This document shows positions 43,535-55,115 of a stretch of DNA of 64,000 bases, piece after piece. Source of the DNA: Incurvaria masculella (lineage: Eukaryota > Arthropoda > Insecta > Lepidoptera > Incurvariidae). The notes under the pieces were generated by a model, which was not told the DNA's origin, made no database searches, and was given only the letters and a program-made list of their open reading frames with translations. The stretch lies in NCBI GenBank assembly GCA_946894095.1, contig OX335660.1, forward strand, positions 8,437,001-8,501,000, read 5' to 3'. Made by a program: the position numbers and the translations under genes. Numbering within the stretch: the first letter of the stretch is position 1; every line of letters begins with the position of its first letter.

Positions 43535-44160
43535 AAATATCTTCGGCATAGAGAGTCTCAGCTTGGAATTAATGAAGTAATGGAGCCGCCATCATTTAGG
43601 CAAGATTGAAGACAGAACGGGTCTGACAATGGTCTTACAAAATTTACAACGCAAGGCACTAGCTCATTTTATGAATTATTTACATATTGGTATAGATGTA
43701 TCGAGGTGTATGGCCGAGCCACATGTACAGTCTTGTTGAAATACACATACCTACGTCTATGTATTTCAGCATCTGATTCCGGAATCCCCGACAAAAACCG
43801 ATGCGTTTCGAGGTTTATCCAGTCGGAATCGAAAGCAAACAGGATTCCGACGCGTCTGTATGGCGCTGCGCGATAGGACCACATACAGCTTGCTAGCATG
43901 AAAAAATACGGGATCACGGAATCTTTGTCCGGCAAACAAGAGCCGAGAGTGGAACGCGTGTCGAGAAGATGCGAGTTGATCTACTAATACAACACATGGA
44001 ATTAGGTGCCATGCCAGGAGCTTCCTTATATTGTACTGCTTATTTTTTGTTTGTCGACGTAGACTTATTTCGTAACCATTGTAAAACAAAACCCCTTCAG
44101 ACTATCTGAAACTATCTACAATTATGAACAAACATAGCATGCTTCAAAACCTGGCCTATT
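43535..44160. other. No gene; SINE shred at 43985-44025
   Basis: GGAATTAGGTGCCATGCCAG is a short reverse SINE fragment. The 88- and 107-codon minus-strand frames at 43669-44089 overlap each other and lack family resemblance. Confidence 0.45.
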
Positions 44161-44400
44161 GCAAACTCGCACACGAAGGGTTCCAAACCATCGTACAAGA
44201 TCTAACACAAAATAACGTTTCTTGTACCTTTTTTTTATTAATATTACTTGTTGTTATAGTTGCAATAGAAATACATTATCTGTGAAAAATTCAGCTACCT
44301 ACCAAATACGATTCATGAGATACAGTCCGCTGACGGACGCACAGCGAAGGCTTAGTAATAGGATTCCGTTGGCCCCCTTTGGGTACGGAACCCTAAAAAT
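44161..44400 (+). repeat. (GACG)n-type repeat with collapsed core
   Basis: Head CTCGCACACGAAGGGTTCC and tail CCCTTTGGGTACGGAACCC are present but the microsatellite is reduced to GACGGACGCACAG. Confidence 0.75.
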
Positions 44401-44582
44401 CAATCTAATCAAACTTTATAGATAGAAAACAAAAACAAAAGGCGAGACACGAGAGGCGAGTTGATAAAAATTGTGAAAATAGCACAATCCAGAACATAGT
44501 ATTGTAACATCAAAACTATGGAAAGTTTAAATACCTAAATGCGAGTCTACATACCCAATTACACAGAAGTATACCATAATGA

Positions 44583-45206
44583 AACCGGCCAAGTACGCGT
44601 CAGACTCGCACACGAAGGGTTCCGTACGATCGTCCGAGACTTTACACTTAAAAAATCACGTTTTTTTGCCCCTTCAAAAGCCCCAAACCCGCAAATATAG
44701 TTTTTATATCAGTTGTTATTTTTTTATTATTTATTTAATAGATCGACATACAAAATCATATACTTAACATTACTAAGATAACATAATAAAATAGGAATTA
44801 CGTGTAGATTCTACGAGATGTCAATACAACATGCGTAAATTATCATAAAACTAAACGATTCAAAAACTAAAAGCTGAAAACAGATAATTTTAAAAGCAAA
44901 AGTAAAAATACAAAAAACAGACAAAATAAAATAAAAGAATAATGAACAATGAAACGACAAAGTCCAATTGACAAACAACATATTTTTTATGTGTTAAGTT
45001 TTAATTTTCTGAGCATGAAAATTCATGTTATAGTGGCAAAATAAATACACAATCGGTGAAAATTTCAATTTTCTAGGTAGGCAATTGAAATTTACGGTTC
45101 ATGATATATAGCCCTGTGACAGACGGACTGACCCACGGACGGACATCGGAGGCTTAGTAAAAAGTTTCCGTTTTCCCTTTAGGTACGCAACCCTAATAAG
45201 GCTAGT
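44583..45206 (+). repeat. (GACG)n-type repeat interrupted by AT-rich insert
   Basis: Head ACCGGCCAAGTACGCGTC at 44583 and AGGGTTCCGTACGATCG; middle and tail resume at about 45025 with GGCAAAATAAATACACAATC and end AGGTACGCAACCCTAATAAG. The 44690-45020 insert (about 330 bp, A-rich with TTTATTATTTATTTAATAG) looks like retroelement 3' UTR. Confidence 0.65.
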
Positions 45207-45529
45207 TAACAGGAAACTCAAATCTTAGAGATCAAAAAATGTCCTGTTTAAACAAGACATAAGCAAACAATTATGTTGTTATCAAGGAGAGAAAAACCGC
45301 GTCACCGCTTGAATTATTACATGACTAGCTGTGCCCGCAGCTTCACCCGTGTGGAAATCATTTTGTGACTCCAAGGTGTAAATTGAGTTAGGGACATGTT
45401 AACAGACCATGCCTTCTATCGGCCATTCTCGTCCGTGGGGTAATATACAGGGACGTAATACTGCTTGCCCCGGCACATATTGCTAAAGAAACTCAGCGTG
45501 GGCGCCTGCCCAGCTAAGTGCTGGCTTTT

Positions 45530-45705
45530 AAGAAAGGGTAAACCCACGGAATTGGGAATGAAATGGGAAGGACCTTGTAAGGTGACGTCTATGGGCTTTC
45601 GAACTTTCAGGAGGACTGCTAAAACCATGCCGGCCGACCAGCCCCTTGCTCACGCCATGTTTGAAGGACCCCAGGTTGTACTTTGGGAAAATACCTCGGC
45701 ATGGA
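45530..45705 (+). repeat. GGACCCCAGG-type interspersed repeat
   Basis: TGACGTCTATGGGCTTTCG, AAACCATGCCGGCCGACC, GAAGGACCCCAGGTTGTAC, AAATACCTCGGCATGGAG. Frames on both strands are by-products. Confidence 0.7.
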
Positions 45706-46260
45706 GTTATTCCATTTTTTACAGACCCTTTTAGTAAAGGATATAGAGGATCTGTTGATTAATTCGACTGTGAATTTGACCATTTTCTCCCAGTTCCACT
45801 TTGAGCGAAGATAAAAAGGGGACGGAGGGACATCTTCACGCAGCTCCGACGAGCATTCTCCACGGTGAAGACGATAGAACACAGAGAGAGACCCTACATC
45901 CCTTCGGAGTTGGAGTGTCTCTAAAGTCAGGGTTCGTTGACAAGACGCATGTCCCGACGGAGTATCGAGTCCAGTGAGCCAATCAGGTGCTTAGCTCCCT
46001 TAATACTTGACCGGGTACCTAACACGGTACTACCAATTTATTTTTATTTATTTCTTACAACTGCTAACAACTTGACAATCGATACAATTTTGTTTCGTTT
46101 TTTTTACTTATATATCTCTGACATGGGTACTACATTGTAGTATGAATTTGTTTATTTACTAACTTCTATTTGATTTTATATTACCTTGTATCAAAAATGA
46201 CGATGGCTTTTTACACCTGAATAATTTAGATCATAATTCCTTTGACTAAATTTAGAATAA

Positions 46261-48071
46261 TGAAATGAAAAAATTCTTGCAAGCATGGTTCTCAAAAAGG
46301 CGGAATTAATGCCATGAGGCATTCGCTGACATTCAACCTTAGGGACGTAGGAGAGGTGCAGTGTGGCGGGCAAAAAAAAAACTAAAAACTAAGGAAAATA
46401 TTAAGTATCTTAATAATAATTTTAAAACGAAATAGAAAAATATATATTTTCATAAAATAAACATACATAATATAGGCTTATAATATACAGATATAAATAT
46501 AAAAATATAATAAATATACAGATAGATACATACAAATATTTACACATATAAATATATACCTTTATATTCAATGCACAAAAGAAACAATGTGTCTCTTGAA
46601 TCAGTAGGATCAGTAAAAGCAAATAACTACTGATTAAATAATACAAGTCAAGAATCGAGGAACAGACATTTGAGATGCTCTTTAAATATGTGAATAGAAT
46701 AGGATGTGCGTACATCAAGTGGAAGCTGGTTCCACATACGTGCATCTCTAACAGTAAAAGAATCTGTGTAAAAAGAAGAATTATGTCACGGAATAGCAAG
46801 AAGCAAATTAACAGTGGATCTGAGGGTTAAGCCACACAGAGGAGTTCTATCCGAGCAGTGAGATATTTGGGAGCAGCCGGGTTATTCAACAAACCAAAAA
46901 GAAGGGAAAGTACATGGGTATTTCTTCGTTTACGAATGTCAAGCCATTTAAGACTTTTGCGAAATTCAGATACATGATCAAACTTACGCAACCCATATAT
47001 ATATATATTTTACACAAATTTATCAGTCGGTCAAGTTTATTAAGTAGAGTTTCATTTAAATCAGGATAACATACGCCTGCATAATCGAGAATAGGAAGTA
47101 ATAAGGAGTTTACGAGCGTAATTTTAGTGCTGATGTGAATAAAATTTTGCAAACGCTTGAGAGAGTGCATGGAGTCACATACCTTACGACTGACTTCGTT
47201 GACTTGTGTGGCCCAAGATAGTGTTTCATCGATCCAAAGTCCCAGGTTTTTAACGCATTTGCTATAAGGGACAGCAATTCCATTAAAAACAATGGGAGGC
47301 AGACTTAGGCGATCCAATTTAGCTAGCATCTTGTAGGAACCTATTATGATAGCCTGAGTCTTCGATGGATTTACTAACAAACCAAACCGAGTGGCCCAAT
47401 CGAGAGCAGAATCCAAGTCAACGTTCATAAGAGAAACTGCAGATACTGCAGCATCAGGTCTAAAATGCCTATACAACTGCAAGTGATCGGCGTATAGATG
47501 AAAGTGGGAAAAAAATAGTCCAACAATGGCGTTAATCTAGAGAAAATAGAAAGAGAAATAGAAGAGGAGAAAGTACACCGCCTGAGGTACACCAGCAGTA
47601 ACGTCACACCAAAGAGAAGAGATATTGTTCAAACGGACACACTGCCGGCGACCCCGAAGATAAGAAGAAAACCAATCAAGTCAGTCAGTCAGTCAGCGTG
47701 TTTGCGTCCACTGCTGGACATACGCCTCTCCAATCCTTCTCCAGTCCTCCCGGCCCTCAGCGGTACGGAACCACTGCTTTCCGCCGACGCACTTGATGTC
47801 GTCTTCCCACCTGGCGGGTGGTCTTCCCACACTCCGTTTGCCTGTCCACGGCCGCCAGTGTAGGACACGGTTACTCCAACGGTCGTCGTCTCTTCGGCTG
47901 ACGTGACCAGCCCACTGCCATTTGAGCTTAGCCACTCTGTAGTTTCACTCAAGTCCTGACTGTGAAATATTCAGAGAACGCAAGATAGCAATGAGAATGT
48001 CGAAATCCACTGAATTGAAGGCACTACTAAAGTCCAACAAAACCAGTAGTGTCAAAAAAGTCATAAAAATC
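46261..48071 (-). pseudogene. CR1/Jockey-like LINE, RT fossil, 5' truncated
   Basis: Minus strand. RT palm motif A region (LVLLDFSSAFNSVDFDIL) at about 48050-47995; a WFSSYLRGRRQCVRLNN block at 47670-47620; GVPQ then a frameshift near 47580; the YxDD box reads YADH (47497-47486 area), with His for the second catalytic Asp; LVNPSKTQAIIIGS; then the C-terminal tail SFTVRDARMWNQLPLDVR near 46745. A 3' UTR with AATGCCTCATGGCATTAA follows, near 46320. Frame breaks make it a pseudogene. An RTE-like LINE end is inserted at 47683-47955. Confidence 0.85.
47683..47955 (-). pseudogene. RTE-like LINE 3' end nested in the LINE
   Basis: Minus-strand ORF 47935-47693 encodes WQWAGHVSRRDDDRWSNRVL, GKRSVGRPPARWEDDIK and GEAYVQQWT, the characteristic C-terminus of RTE-clade reverse transcriptases, with no stop before its end. 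The 3' UTR is short and ends in a (TGAC)n tail (plus-strand CAGTCAGTCAGTCAG at 47682-47696). TCAAGTC at 47676-47682 and 47949-47955 is a 7-bp target-site duplication. Removing the insert with one duplicate makes the host RT frame continuous at this point. Confidence 0.9.
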
Positions 48072-48344
48072 ATAAGATGTCATTATCGTAGTCAAGAGTT
48101 TGCTCTTCACCAATGTATGTAATGTTCTTATTATAATGTTCTTTGTGAGCAGTAGTAATCAATCAATCACTGTAAACTAGTTTGTAAGTATCAATGGAAA
48201 ACAAATAATACAATGACCAACCTGACGAAGTTTCTTGTCGGCTCCTCTTCGCCAGAAGTAATCGAACCGATAGGGAAAAAAAGACGAATCCGAGTGTGTA
48301 ATATACATCTAATTGAGGAAATAAAGAAACCGAAACTGAAACTC

Positions 48345-48835
48345 CAAGCAACGTTTTTGTCTGCTTCTTGTAAAGGAGCAGTTTACACGGTTACTTCTTA
48401 GTTTGCAACAATAACTATTAAGACTAGAATAGGTCAACATTTGGTCATAATTACACTGACGTACGTGCGAACAAATCGATTTAATATGTATAAAATTTAA
48501 ACAAAAGACGAAGACAAGCGCGCGGTGGTAAAGCGAGAAAATTAACACTTCCAACTGATCATCAATTCTGTGGGTAAAGCTTTTCGTCTGAAGACACTTA
48601 ACGACTACGACGACACATACTCTTGACCTGTTGAACGAATTGCACGTTACATAGAAGTAATATCTTATTATATGGTAATATTGGGTGCTTACAACATTAT
48701 GTAAACAGGAACATAATCGAGTGATGGTCCAATTGTTAACCAAGCAATGGTTGGTTCGTTTAATAATTTGGAGAAAAACATATTAATGCACAATACAGCG
48801 TTATAAACTCTGTATTCTCGGAGTTAATAATATTT
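48345..48835. other. No recognised gene
   Basis: The 144-codon minus-strand frame 48743-48309 runs into the (GAAACT)n tail of the previous repeat and has a His/Ser/Cys-rich non-family composition. I treat it as chance. Confidence 0.4.
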
Positions 48836-48845
48836 TTTCTCGCAG

Positions 48846-49084
48846 GAAAACCCCGAAAGCGCGATCCCTTGGGGGATAAATGTATGTACTTCAAATGTTT
48901 AAGGAGCTACAGCAAATATAGCGACGAATGGCTGTGGCGCCATCTACATGGATGCAAAAACCCCCTTAACGCGAAACTGGCAGGGACCGAATTCGTCCAA
49001 TCAGAACCAACCGATCGTCTCAATCCTTTATCAATTGGGTCGGTAAAATGCAAACTGTGTGCTTGCCGTGGAGTTTCCCCCTAA
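48846..49084 (+). CDS. Possible BED-zinc-finger-like terminal exon
   Basis: A pyrimidine-rich acceptor TATTTTTTCTCGCAG ends at 48845. From it a frame stays open for about 79 codons to TAA at 49082-49084. It reads GKPRKRDPLGDKCMYFKC, then SYSKYSDEWLWRHLHGCKN. A basic GKPRKRDP lead followed by Cys pairs and W-R-H-L-H-x-C recalls BED fingers of hAT transposases and their domesticated relatives. The Cys spacing (C-x4-C) departs from the usual C-x2-C, and there is no early ATG, as expected for an internal or last exon. Could be a fossil transposase or chance. Confidence 0.3.
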
Positions 49085-49252
49085 TGCCTGGATCACACGA
49101 TCGAAATAAAACCAGACGGACGTAATTTCGGCCTATATTTGGAACCCCGGAATCAGTGAGTGCACGTGGCCGTACCCATACACCTCCATAGACGATTCAT
49201 AAAATTAATTCCGTCCGTCCGGTTTTATTCCGATCATGTGGTCCAGGCCTAG
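49081..49252. mobile_element. MITE with about 45-bp inverted ends
   Basis: CCTGGATCACACGATCG, AAATAAAACCAGACGGACG at the left pair with CGTCCGTCCGGTTTTATTCC, GATCATGTGGTCCAGG at the right, about 170 bp in all. CTA flanks both ends. It begins at the stop codon of the upstream open frame. Confidence 0.75.
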
Positions 49253-49395
49253 AGATATGCTGAGGTTCTTGAAACGTGGTGTGAAAAAGCACCTGGCTGT
49301 CCTGCTAGCTTTGCTCAGCCCCTGAGACAGTTCGAAACGCCGTCGGGCGCCTCTTAAAGGAGGGCCTGGCGTGTGCCACATGCTATACTTAATAT
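49253..49395 (-). repeat. GGACCCCAGG-type interspersed repeat
   Basis: Reverse copy: AACGTGGTGTGAAAAAGC, ACCTGGCTGTCCTGC, GAAACGCCGTCGGGCGCC, GGCCTGGCGTGTGCCA. It directly abuts the MITE. Confidence 0.65.
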
Positions 49396-50349
49396 TAAAT
49401 AACCGACAAAATGAAAAAATATAAATCAAATATATATTCCTGCGACACGTTAGTATCGAAATGTTTGCGTGTTAGAGCTTGGTTTTTTAACTTTCTTTTA
49501 TTAGTTTAGTACATAAATGTCACTGTGCATTAAAACATTATCTACATTTTTATCATGGTTGTTGTCATGGATGATAAAAATATATACAACTTGTTTATCA
49601 TGTTCATAAGATATGGGAATATTTTAGAAAAAGTAATAAAAATATGTTTTTAATATTCTATCTAAGGCTCAGCAGATCGGTACATTTCCAAAATCACTTT
49701 GTAGAAATTAGTTATTTGTACATTTTAACTTCTTTAATTAATGTGTCCTTGCTTTACGGTCGATTCGATGAAAAGCAGATATAATAGCGATGAACTCTGT
49801 GTATTTTGAAGTGACATATCATAAATTACATTATAAAAACAAAATCTTCCCCGTTTTCGTAAAGTTTCTCTTTTCTTCTCTTCTGTCACAATCACGGATT
49901 TACAAAAGTTTGCGCAACGGCCCCGAACTCTAGCACGCTTAAAGCCGCGAGTTGATTCTTAGTACATCGTATACAACGTATAAAATTCTTTGTCATCTCT
50001 CGTTTTGGAGACCAAAATTGGCCACCCAGAAGTTGCGATTTGACTTTTTTTATTATTTTCTGTGGGTAGGCGTTCTACTCTCAGACAACTGAGGAATTCA
50101 AAGAAGAATTTACGTCCAATTCGCCAAATCGAGCAGCACTTATCGCAAATTGTACAAAACATTTCGTCAAAACAGTGGATACCTGCTTACAGGGAACGGT
50201 GGCCATTTAACCTATATTTTGTTTCACGTGTAAATTTGAAAAAAATCGTAAATAAAACATAAAGTCAAATTTTAGAAATTAGAGTTCTCACTGAAACAAC
50301 TTTTACATAACATATTCTTTGATAAAAGCGACGTACGTACTTAATACGA
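49396..50349. other. No gene; foldback-repeat arm at 49736-49768
   Basis: TTAATGTGTCCTTGCTTTACGG with TCGATTCGATG is an isolated arm of the tRNA-Leu-like foldback family. Nothing else is recognised. Confidence 0.5.
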
Positions 50350-50616
50350 AAAGCGAGTCGAACTCGCACCCGAAGGGTTCCGTACCATCGTACAAGATCA
50401 GATCTGTATGCGGCCCCCCTTTAGTTGTCATATTTTTTTTTTTGACCTATGTGTTGTTATAGCGGAAAAATAAATGCACACTCTGTGAAAACTTCAGCTG
50501 CCTATCTATTACGGTTCATGAGATACAGCCCTGTGACAGACGAACGGACGGACAGACGGATGGACAGAACGACGGACAGTGGAGGCTTAGTAATACGGTT
50601 CCGTTTGCACCCTTTT
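50350..50616 (+). repeat. (GACG)n-core lepidopteran repeat, 3' truncated
   Basis: GCGAGTCGAACTCGCACCCG, GGGTTCCGTACCATCG, TGTTGTTATAGCGG, a decayed GACG/GAAC core at 50536-50578, and CGGTTCCGTTTGCACCC, where it stops. Confidence 0.8.
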
Positions 50617-52499
50617 ATATTTTACAAAGTAAATTCTTAAAACCTGTTCAGATGAGAAGTTGGTATCAGAAAACATATATAAAATAATGTATACACTCTT
50701 GGCTAAAAAACTAGCAGACATAACAAGGATAAAAAACATCAGGATGACAATGAATCGTATCATCGATCACTTCCGCCGCATTATTGGTATTGCCAGAGCA
50801 GAATCTACTCATAGACATCACCGTGCTCGCTGACGAGCGATGACTACTACCCGTTCGACTTGACGTGAGCTTCTAATAAACGTCGTCAAAACATAGCTTT
50901 CAGAGAAATACCGCAATAACCTATCTCACTCTAACTCATGTCAACCGGCATCAATAATCATCACTAATCATCTTAAGTCTCTCAGAAAATGAAATAATTT
51001 TGCAACAAAGCTCATTTTGCGGTGACATGGCAAAATTTTAGAAGCTACACTAAATGAGCAATTTTCAGAATAACTTGCCAGGTTAGCATGGTATTTTTCT
51101 TTACTGTACGAAGGGACGAAGTTAGCATTTTTAAATATAAATTATTACAAATCAGACAAAAATATATTTTTAGGAGTATGGCACTATAATTTTGTTTTAC
51201 TGTGATCATTACAGGACGTAACAAAAATATTTATATCATAATATAAAAAATTTTACCCAAAAAAGTGTCAATTTTCACAAAATTTAATAAAAGTGCCAAT
51301 ATCACGAAAACTAACTATTTTATTATGGTATAGTGTGATATTTTATTCAGTCGTAACCTGGGGACTATCAGCAACCCCAACTAGGGATGAGGTTCATTTT
51401 CGGGAAACTTATCTTGCAAAAAACATGCAATCGAATTGAGAACCTCCTTTTTTTAAGACGTTTAAAAACCAACCTAACCTACACATCATGCTTGTGCTTA
51501 AAATAACCTTGTAATATTAATAAAATCAGAAACGACTTGCTCTCATCAGACTCAACAAAGATTATGACAATAAAACAACACAGGTACACTAATGATGTGG
51601 CTGTTCGTTTTGAATAGCGTGGTAAGAGGTTATTGTGGTCGGAGGTAACGTTAAATTAGTTAACGAGGTACACAAACATGTTTTTTAGCTAAACAGTTTG
51701 TTTATACATCGCAGTGGCCTTCTCTTGTCAGAGCTCATGTTCATCAGGATGTGTTTAACGCTGGAAACGAGTTTAACGATACCCTTCATCAATATATCAG
51801 TGGCGTTGAGGGTTCGATGGCATCATTAGAACCTAACTGATTGACAAAAACATGAAGAAATATTTTCGCGATATGCATGGTCTGTACTCTATGGTCTCTA
51901 ATTCTTGGTATGCATGCATGAGTGCCGATAAAATTCTAGTGGTCTTATAAAAGCTCTGCTCTGTTACTCACATGGTAAGTATGTAAAATTCTAAGGTAAA
52001 TTGGATATCTTTGTTGCAACTGCTCTTCATTTAACACAACAAAGTCAAAAAAGAAAATTTTCATTTTCAATTGTATCCTTTGTAATAATAATATTATTTA
52101 TTTTTACTGATAAATTAGTCATAGTTTTTGCAAAAAAATCTGTTATAGTTCTTGCACGTTTATTTTTATATTCGTGAATTCGTATTGACAGTAGTCTTAA
52201 TATCATCAATTTTAAAATTTACTAAACATTTTAAATAACACGTATGTATACAAGCAGTGTCTTTCGTTAACTTAGACAAGATGGATGTTAAAAAAAGTCT
52301 AAGTTTTTCCCAGTTATTTTTGGCTGTGTTCGCTTATAATGAAATATGATAAATCCGAGTGCTGCATAAATCAGCTTTCGGATGATAACCACACAACAAC
52401 ATATTGAACAAAATGTTCAATGTTTCTACCACATATCTATGTAGCATGAGCGCGCTTTTCTTAGAAGACCATAGACAAAGAATAGTGCTACATGATAGA
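50617..52499. other. Longest stretch without a recognised element
   Basis: About 1.9 kb of AT-rich sequence with no long ORF, no SINE or MITE match and no RNA-like fold I can see. It could be unique intronic or intergenic DNA. Confidence 0.5.
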
Positions 52500-52632
52500 T
52501 TGAAGCTACATGGCGATTTAGAAATTTTTTTGAGTAATAAAAGAAATTGCAGTACATTTTTTTAAACAATTTTGGCCTCTCCCGTCAGTTGACCTTGTCT
52601 GCCCTTACATTCTAAGTCCATGTTCCCTACAG
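52500..52632 (+). repeat. Repeat shared with 35580-35690
   Basis: GAAGCTACATGGCGATTTAG, CCCGTCAGTTGACCTTG and CTTACATTCTAAGTCCATG correspond to blocks at 35580-35690. Confidence 0.55.
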
Positions 52633-52906
52633 ACAGTTTGCGATCAACGAGCCCACGATGCTCTCGGAGTGCTGTTCGGCGTCGCGTGAAGCTCACCTCG
52701 GCGTTCCGGCGTCGAAACGAAAATTCAAGCCGCATCATTGTAACTCGTTTCGCGCTCCACGTCGGCGCGGTGGCCTACTTCCAGCCGCGGCGTCGCCGGA
52801 GGGTTCCAGGGGCTGCCGCACATCGAGGAAGAAAGTACGGGAGTGGCGACAGAAACTCATTCGTCCAAGGGCAGCGTGGATACGTATTAGTGATACACTG
52901 ATTTAA
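52633..52906 (+). CDS. Candidate GC-rich exon, product unknown
   Basis: An acceptor-like CATGTTCCCTACAG ends at 52632. The frame from there reads QFAINEPTMLSECCSASREA and stays open to TGA near 52906. A second frame (52620-52901) is also open, so openness alone is weak evidence: GC-rich DNA has few stops. Composition switches sharply from AT-rich to CpG-rich at the acceptor. A donor-like GAAA|GTACGG is at 52828-52833. I recognise no domain. Confidence 0.25.
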
Positions 52907-52938
52907 GTCAATTCGCTTACGAATTCGGAACGCTGCAC

Positions 52939-53487
52939 TTAAGGTGGCCCATCCCGCTCATCTCCCCATACAAAAGGGGAAAGAAGATCACGCCCATATC
53001 TTTATCAGAGATCCAAAATTGTGCTCAAAATAGCTTTATTTGATCGAACTAGATGTCTGATGACCATTGGCATTGTAAAATTGTGTTTGGTTTCTAAGTT
53101 ATAAGGTCCGAAAGTTCGCATTTTTCGCGCGTTTTATACAATAACTTTGGAGGTGGATTACGCAATGATAAAGTAAGAACATCTTAAAAAGATTAGTCAT
53201 CAGACATAGCTTATTTAATCAAGTTTTATAATCTATTTGGTTTTTGTTCGATTTTTTACTACAGCGGTCATGGTTTACTTTTAGCTATAAGTCGTTTTGA
53301 AATTAAAATTTTCGTAAATCTTACCAAATCATACACTATGCATATTGTCTTTTTTGTGGGCATGTGGCATCTTCATCATGACGGAGCCTGTCTTATTCTT
53401 TGAAACACAGAAGGTCCCAGAGCGCAACAGCACGGTTTTGAACCGTGCCCGCGAATGAGTTAGGCCCGCCGGGTTGGGCCACCTTAA
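52939..53487 (+). mobile_element. TTAA-flanked MITE, family 1 (549 bp)
   Basis: TTAAGGTGGCCCATCCCGC at the left, GGGTTGGGCCACCTTAA at the right. Full-length colinear match to the other three copies. Confidence 0.9.
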
Positions 53488-53927
53488 CGGCGGTTATCGT
53501 AGTAACCTTCAGGTAAGAGTGAGTTCGAATTCGGCACTAAATATCAACTCACTTTTATAAATAATTCATGTTTCCGCACATCTTGGACATCATTTTTTTT
53601 CGATGAAAGTCTGATTCGTCCCACATTGGAAGGTATGCTAGGTGATAGGATTACGCCCGCCCGGATTTGTACCACCGCATTGGATGAAGCTATGGTAGAA
53701 ACGACAATATGTATTTGTCCGCGTTTTACATCCGCTTCAGTATAGCCGTGCTCATAAAGGGAAGGTCCTCAGAGGTCACCTAATTCCTTCAGGAATATGG
53801 TGTATTGGGCTAATATTATAACGGTAATCGTGTGGTATTGGGCATCTATGTCATCTAGCTTAAAACAAACCCACGATGGTGAATTAACTCACCGGTTGGA
53901 TAGGCAGTGAGTTATTAAATCTGACTT

Positions 53928-54161
53928 TTGGTTACGTTAAGTAGCATGTTAACTGTCAAACGACGACGCGTTATTCGGCCAAGTGAACCGAAATGTACAG
54001 TACGCGTAGTATCGTACGAAATAAAAGAAAGAAACGCTGCTACCGCTAAATGGCTGGGTTTCGGTCGCCATTCTGGTGCTTTCTTACTCTATGCTGCCGC
54101 TCTTCGAGGCTCGTCTGCCTCGGCGAAGGCTGGGCGGCATAGTCTTGACAAGAGTAACTAG
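53928..54161 (+). other. Small ORF in tandem unit 1 (77 codons)
   Basis: Its C-terminal 71 codons correspond to the 70-codon ORF of the other units, with one extra in-frame codon (VRVVSYE against VRVSYE) and two substitutions. No family recognised. It is Arg/Lys-rich at the start (MLTVKRRRVIRPSEPKC). Confidence 0.3.
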
Positions 54162-54863
54162 CTAACCACATTTCTCTATGTAACTGGACGTGGATGCGAC
54201 CACACCTCTCGCGGCTCAGGGGCGCGGCGACTTGGCACGCATGCCTGAGATCATGGATTCAAGTCCCCGCCATGCAACAGTTGGAAAAGTGCATGACCTC
54301 ACGAATGCGAGCTGTTCCATGGTTGGAAATGCACCTAGTTCCCATGTGGTGTGTTAGGCTAATACCATGACAGAAGGTGTGGTATTAGCCATCCATGTCC
54401 AGTCACATAAAAAAAAGGGGGAATGCAGTATGTTGGACTAATATCGTGACAGTGGGTGTGGTATTATCCATCCATATCCAGTTACATGTTTCCGCACATC
54501 TTGGACATCATTTTTTTTCGATGAAAGTCTGATTCGTCCCACATTGGAAGGTATGCTAGGTGATAGGATTACGCCCGCCCGGATTTGTACCACCGCATTG
54601 GATGAAGCTATGGCAGAAACGACAATATAAATTTGTCCGCGTTTTACATCCGCTTCAGTATAGCCGTGCTCATAAAGGGAAGGTCCTCAGAGGTCACCTA
54701 ATTCCTTCAAGAATATGGTGTATTGGGCTAATATTATAACGGTAATCGTGTGGTATTGGGCATCTATGTCATCTAGCTTAAAACAAACCCACGATGGTGA
54801 ATTAACTCACCGGTTGGATAGGCAGTGAGTTATTAAATCTGACTTTTAGTTACGTTAAGTAGC

Positions 54864-55076
54864 ATGTTAACTGTCAAACGACGACGCGTTATTCGGCCAA
54901 GTGAACCGAAATGTACAGTACGCGTATCGTACGAAATAATAGAAAGAAACGCTGCTACCGCTAAATGGCTGGATTTCGGTCGCCATTCTGGTGCTTTCTT
55001 ACTCTATGCTGCCGCTCTTCGAGGCTCGTCTGCCTCGGCGAAGGCTGGGCGGCATAGTCTTGACAAGAGTAACTAG
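54864..55076 (+). other. Small ORF in tandem unit 2 (70 codons)
   Basis: ATG (MLTVKRRR...) to TAG. The reading frame is intact in all three units; the 3-bp indel is in frame and the one difference from unit 3 is synonymous (CTT to CTA). That is suggestive but weak given the duplication's youth. Confidence 0.3.
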
Positions 55077-55115
55077 CTAACCACATTTCTCTATGTAACT
55101 GGACGTGGATGCGAC

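Larger units (their letters stand above)
46118..48344 (+). repeat. Interrupted repeat, outermost layer of a three-level nest
   Basis: Halves 46118-46260 and 48072-48344 together match the uninterrupted copy at 33435-33853. ATAA (46257-46260 and 48072-48075) appears on both sides of the 1.8-kb LINE and is single in the reference copy, so it is the likely target duplication. Confidence 0.85.

Noticed and set aside
45465..45734. ORFs containing FEGPQVVLWGKYL-like peptide
   Set aside because: The peptide is shared only within the GGACCCCAGG-type repeat; frames break on either side in different copies.
48309..48743. 144-codon minus-strand ORF
   Set aside because: Its 3' part lies in the (GAAACT)n-tailed repeat, and the rest has no recognisable domain or conserved pattern.
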